Part shown: piece after piece, positions 61,848-64,000 of the stretch
Layout: every line of letters begins with the position of its first letter
How positions within the stretch are numbered: the stretch's first letter is position 1
Program-made: the position numbers and the translations under genes
NCBI RefSeq assembly: GCF_900129295.1
Contig: NZ_FQUU01000017.1
Location: 31,561-95,560 of the forward strand
Direction of reading: 5' to 3'
DNA length: 64,000 nucleotides
Origin: Flavisolibacter ginsengisoli DSM 18119
Lineage (GTDB): Bacteria > Bacteroidota > Bacteroidia > Chitinophagales > Chitinophagaceae
Notes under the pieces: generated by a model
What the model was told of the DNA's origin: nothing
Seen by the model: the letters and a program-made list of their open reading frames with translations, nothing else
The model's database searches: none

Positions 61848-62024
61848 TTAATGATTAGTAGAGGTAATTTTTTCATTGCCATCAGAGCCATTTTGTTCTC
61901 TACCAAGCCCATCCCTGTTTCTTTGCTGACTTGGCGTTTCAAATTCTTTATGCCTTCCCTTTTCACCTTTCTGAATAGCATTCACTCCTTTTTTGGGAGC
62001 AGGTTCATTTTTATCTTTTCGCAT
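61848..62024 (-). CDS. Small hydrophilic disordered protein
   Basis: A 58-residue protein from ATG 62024: MRKDKNEPAPKKGVNAIQKG and further on EFETPSQQRNRDGLGREQNG, ending TSTNH. It is entirely polar and charged. It stands first in the co-directional run of small disordered proteins, with the next gene 22 bp downstream. No promoter match is clear in the 109 bp upstream. Confidence 0.55.
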   Translation of the reverse strand: MRKDKNEPAPKKGVNAIQKGEKGRHKEFETPSQQRNRDGLGREQNGSDGNEKITSTNH

Positions 62025-62133
62025 AAGTCAAGGTTTTAAATGAAGAAATATCTGGTGTGATGTATAATTATAATGGAAAAAACTATGCCGTAAGAAGCAG
62101 TCTAAACAGTAAAATCGGGCAAAGCAAACACAG

Positions 62134-63186
62134 CTATTTTCTTGTCAAAAGCTGGGTCATCAGGTCTTTTAATGATTTTTGATAGACCTGGTTTTCTGTT
62201 TTCATTTCTCCTGATGGTACCACATTATGTCCTAATAAAGCAAACCAGGTTTGTCCTGAGCCTGGCACAAATAATCCATGACGCCCCCAATTGGAGGGTA
62301 GATTACCTCTTCCATGATCAGTGGTTATCATGAAGGTGGTTTTTCCGGCATACTCAGGCATAGACTGAACCATTCGCCACAATTCTCCTATCATGCGGTC
62401 AGCATTATTGGCCTGCTCGAGGTATTGATCATACCTGTTCTCATGACCTGCATTGTCAGTACCGCTAAAGCTGAGGAATACAACGGATGGCTTGTTATTC
62501 TGAATGTATTCTTTGCTGGCTATGTAGGTCAATTCATCATAGCGGGTAGCGGTTTTTTCTGCAATGACATCTGATTGTAGAGTGTTCAATAATTTTTGTG
62601 CTATGGAGGGCTCTTTAGATTTTACATTTTCAAACCCGCTATTGATTACAAAGCTGCTTTTTTGTTCATTGAGAATATAAGGGAATACATCCCACGAGGT
62701 AAAAGCTGCTACTTTTCCTTTATAAGCTGGTGATCCATTCAATAGTTCAAGAATATTGCTATTGGTATTTTTTGTTTTTGAATTACTATTTATGGTTAGG
62801 TCAACAGAGCCTGTTAGAAGCTCGCTATACCCGGGATAAGAAAGAGCATATGGATTGGAAACATTGACTTTGTTTTGAAATTTCCTGTTGCCGTAAAGCT
62901 GGCCATCTTTGGCAATGACATTCCAGGTAAAAGGCATCAGTTTTTTCCTTCTTTCTATTGGATCACGATCCCAGTATAATGCTTTGATAGTTGAGTTAAG
63001 TGGCGTTGTTTCTTTGTCATTCAGAAGAGCTGAATCAGCACCATTGAAAAGCTCCTGCCAGCGAAAACCGTCGAGGGTTATTATGAATAATTTATTCTGC
63101 GGATCTAATGGAGTCATGGAGCGTTGTGTATTACTTACAGATACACTTAAGGTAATTAACACCATACAGATCAATAGGGCCTTCAT
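62134..63186 (-). CDS. Secreted alkaline-phosphatase-superfamily phosphodiesterase
   Basis: A 350-residue exported protein (signal peptide LLICMVLITLSVSVSNTQ). LFIITLDGFRWQELFNG holds the first metal aspartate, SGTDNAGHENRYD and MITTDHGRGNLPSNWGRHG hold the other Asp/His ligands, as in nucleotide pyrophosphatase/phosphodiesterases. The usual Thr/Ser nucleophile is probably in ALSYPGYSELLTG. The substrate is unknown. The 268 bp upstream (63187-63454) show only the terminator at 63409. Confidence 0.85.
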   Translation of the reverse strand: MKALLICMVLITLSVSVSNTQRSMTPLDPQNKLFIITLDGFRWQELFNGADSALLNDKETTPLNSTIKALYWDRDPIERRKKLMPFTWNVIAKDGQLYGNRKFQNKVNVSNPYALSYPGYSELLTGSVDLTINSNSKTKNTNSNILELLNGSPAYKGKVAAFTSWDVFPYILNEQKSSFVINSGFENVKSKEPSIAQKLLNTLQSDVIAEKTATRYDELTYIASKEYIQNNKPSVVFLSFSGTDNAGHENRYDQYLEQANNADRMIGELWRMVQSMPEYAGKTTFMITTDHGRGNLPSNWGRHGLFVPGSGQTWFALLGHNVVPSGEMKTENQVYQKSLKDLMTQLLTRK

Positions 63187-63408
63187 ATACTATGTATAAA
63201 AAAAAGTGTACCAGTTTTAACAATAAAGGCCGGCTTGCATGAAGGCTGATTTTAATTTTATTAAGTGGAATTTTATGTTGCCATAGACAGATGGAGGTAA
63301 ACTGACCTCAATTAGGGAAATGTTATAAATGAGGCTTTACTTGAAGCGTTTAATTATTTATGGAAAGCCCCTGATTTCATTGAACATTGTACTAAGCTTA
63401 TCACATAA

Positions 63409-63438
63409 AAAAAAGGCCGGTTGCCCGGCCTTTTTTGT
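63409..63438. terminator. Bidirectional intrinsic terminator
   Basis: AAAAAAGGCCGG (63409-63420) and CCGGCCTTTTTT (63425-63436) form a perfect stem with the loop TTGC and T runs on both strands. It ends the minus-strand T9SS gene starting beyond 64000. Confidence 0.88.
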
Positions 63439-63454
63439 TGATCCTGCGATCAGT

Positions 63455-64000
63455 TTATTGTTTGATGACCTGTTTAGAAATTGTTCCCTGCATGGTACTA
63501 ATATTTAGAATATAGATACCAGGTGTAAGATTGCCCAGGGAGATTCTATCCTGGCTGCGCAATTGTGTTTTTTGCAGCCTGTATTCCCGCACTACGGCAC
63601 CAGAAGAATTCACTACTCTCAGTTTTATGTTTCCTTTGAAATTTTGATCGAGAGATAATGTGAATGCATCCTGAACGGGGTTAGGGAAAACAGCTACCGA
63701 GGATGTTGCCAATTCCTCAACCATCACATTGGCAGCCCTTCGGGCCGTTACAAATGTTCCACCTGCTACTTCCAGCCAGTTGATATTCCATCCGGCACCG
63801 GTTGTTGACTGCAGCCTGATGGTTTGTGTGCCAGCTACCAGATTGATATTTGTTGAAATAGTTTGCCATGATTGCCATCCACCTGTAGTGGGTACATTCA
63901 CAGTGGCAAGGACAGCACCTCCGCTATTCTTTATCTGGAACTGCGCACCTGTATTGGGTGTAGCAACTCTTAAATTGATGGCATAGCTGCCGGCTGCAGG
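63455..64000 (-). CDS. Secreted carbohydrate-binding protein with T9SS sorting domain, partial
   Basis: The frame is open to the right edge, so the N-terminal part is outside. The visible 181 residues hold the end of a CBM6-like module (AAGSYAINLRVATPNTGAQF, GGWQSWQTI, NINWLEV) and, from about the last 80 residues, a type A type IX secretion sorting domain (VAVFPNPVQDAFTLSL, GNIKLRVVNSSGAVV, LTPGIYILNI, ISKQVIKQ). The enzyme part, probably a glycoside hydrolase, is not visible. It would be secreted to the surface through the T9SS. Confidence 0.85.
   Translation of the reverse strand, partial: PAAGSYAINLRVATPNTGAQFQIKNSGGAVLATVNVPTTGGWQSWQTISTNINLVAGTQTIRLQSTTGAGWNINWLEVAGGTFVTARRAANVMVEELATSSVAVFPNPVQDAFTLSLDQNFKGNIKLRVVNSSGAVVREYRLQKTQLRSQDRISLGNLTPGIYILNISTMQGTISKQVIKQ

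Overview
The window is chromosomal DNA of a member of the Bacteroidota, most likely Chitinophagaceae or a close relative. The evidence is a gliding-motility lipoprotein (GldH), a BatD protein, a C-terminal type IX secretion sorting domain, a two-gene MetH, a HYC_CC_PP-type protein, and promoters with the Bacteroidota -7 motif TAnnTTTG in place of a sigma70 -10 box. The genus cannot be named from what is seen. About 70 genes and one tRNA are supported. Both ends cut a gene: a HipA N-terminal module at the left and a secreted carbohydrate-binding protein at the right.

Layout. 1-2100: split HipA kinase pair and an outer-membrane barrel protein. 2500-5700: BatD and an SDR reductase on the minus strand, divergent from a YjjG-type HAD phosphatase. 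5674-7118: a 1.4 kb gene-free nest of repeats. 7119-10223: minus-strand cluster yicC, gldH, histidine kinase, response regulator. 10964-13556: LpxD-like acyltransferase, a word-repeat island, a small membrane protein and a CDF cation exporter. 13891-16528: ECF sigma factor with a tiny partner, a disordered small protein, a periplasmic rhodanese, a lipoprotein and an SRPBCC protein. 16721-26579: genome maintenance (UvrD-like helicase-nuclease, RecR), an Ig-like lipoprotein, and the metH operon interrupted by a GxxExxY element. 26571-30355: serine hydrolase, two tandem HAD phosphatases, a TPR protein, a VOC protein and tRNA-Arg(CCU). 30557-39201: accessory metabolism (SDR, YdeI, SRPBCC and ArsR operon, DUF488, Crp/Fnr, GH3 glucosidase, alpha/beta hydrolase, Ada-like protein). 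39494-42514: two Tat-exported ferritin-like proteins followed by tatA, a membrane protein and a YceI protein. 42683-52573: two large PAS histidine kinases and a redox run (GNAT, pirin, NDH-2, FMN reductase, Na+/H+ antiporter). 52707-56942: Cys-rich secreted proteins and an HMA-TonB receptor fusion, probably for copper or another soft metal. 57134-60238: surface-polysaccharide acyltransferase, glycosyltransferase and a frameshifted conserved gene. 60697-62024: four small, very hydrophilic, disordered proteins. 62134-64000: a secreted phosphatase-superfamily enzyme and the T9SS cargo protein.

The points most worth following are: (1) a GxxExxY gene enclosed by imperfect terminal inverted repeats and inserted between the two metH cistrons, its reading frame broken by one missing base; (2) several kinds of short-word repeats, MITE-like inverted repeats and a duplicated hairpin element that fill the intergenic space; (3) a co-directional cluster of disordered small proteins; (4) Tat-dependent ferritin-like proteins placed beside tatA; (5) the Cys-rich and HMA-TonB cluster. 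All functional statements come from reading motifs; no database search was possible.
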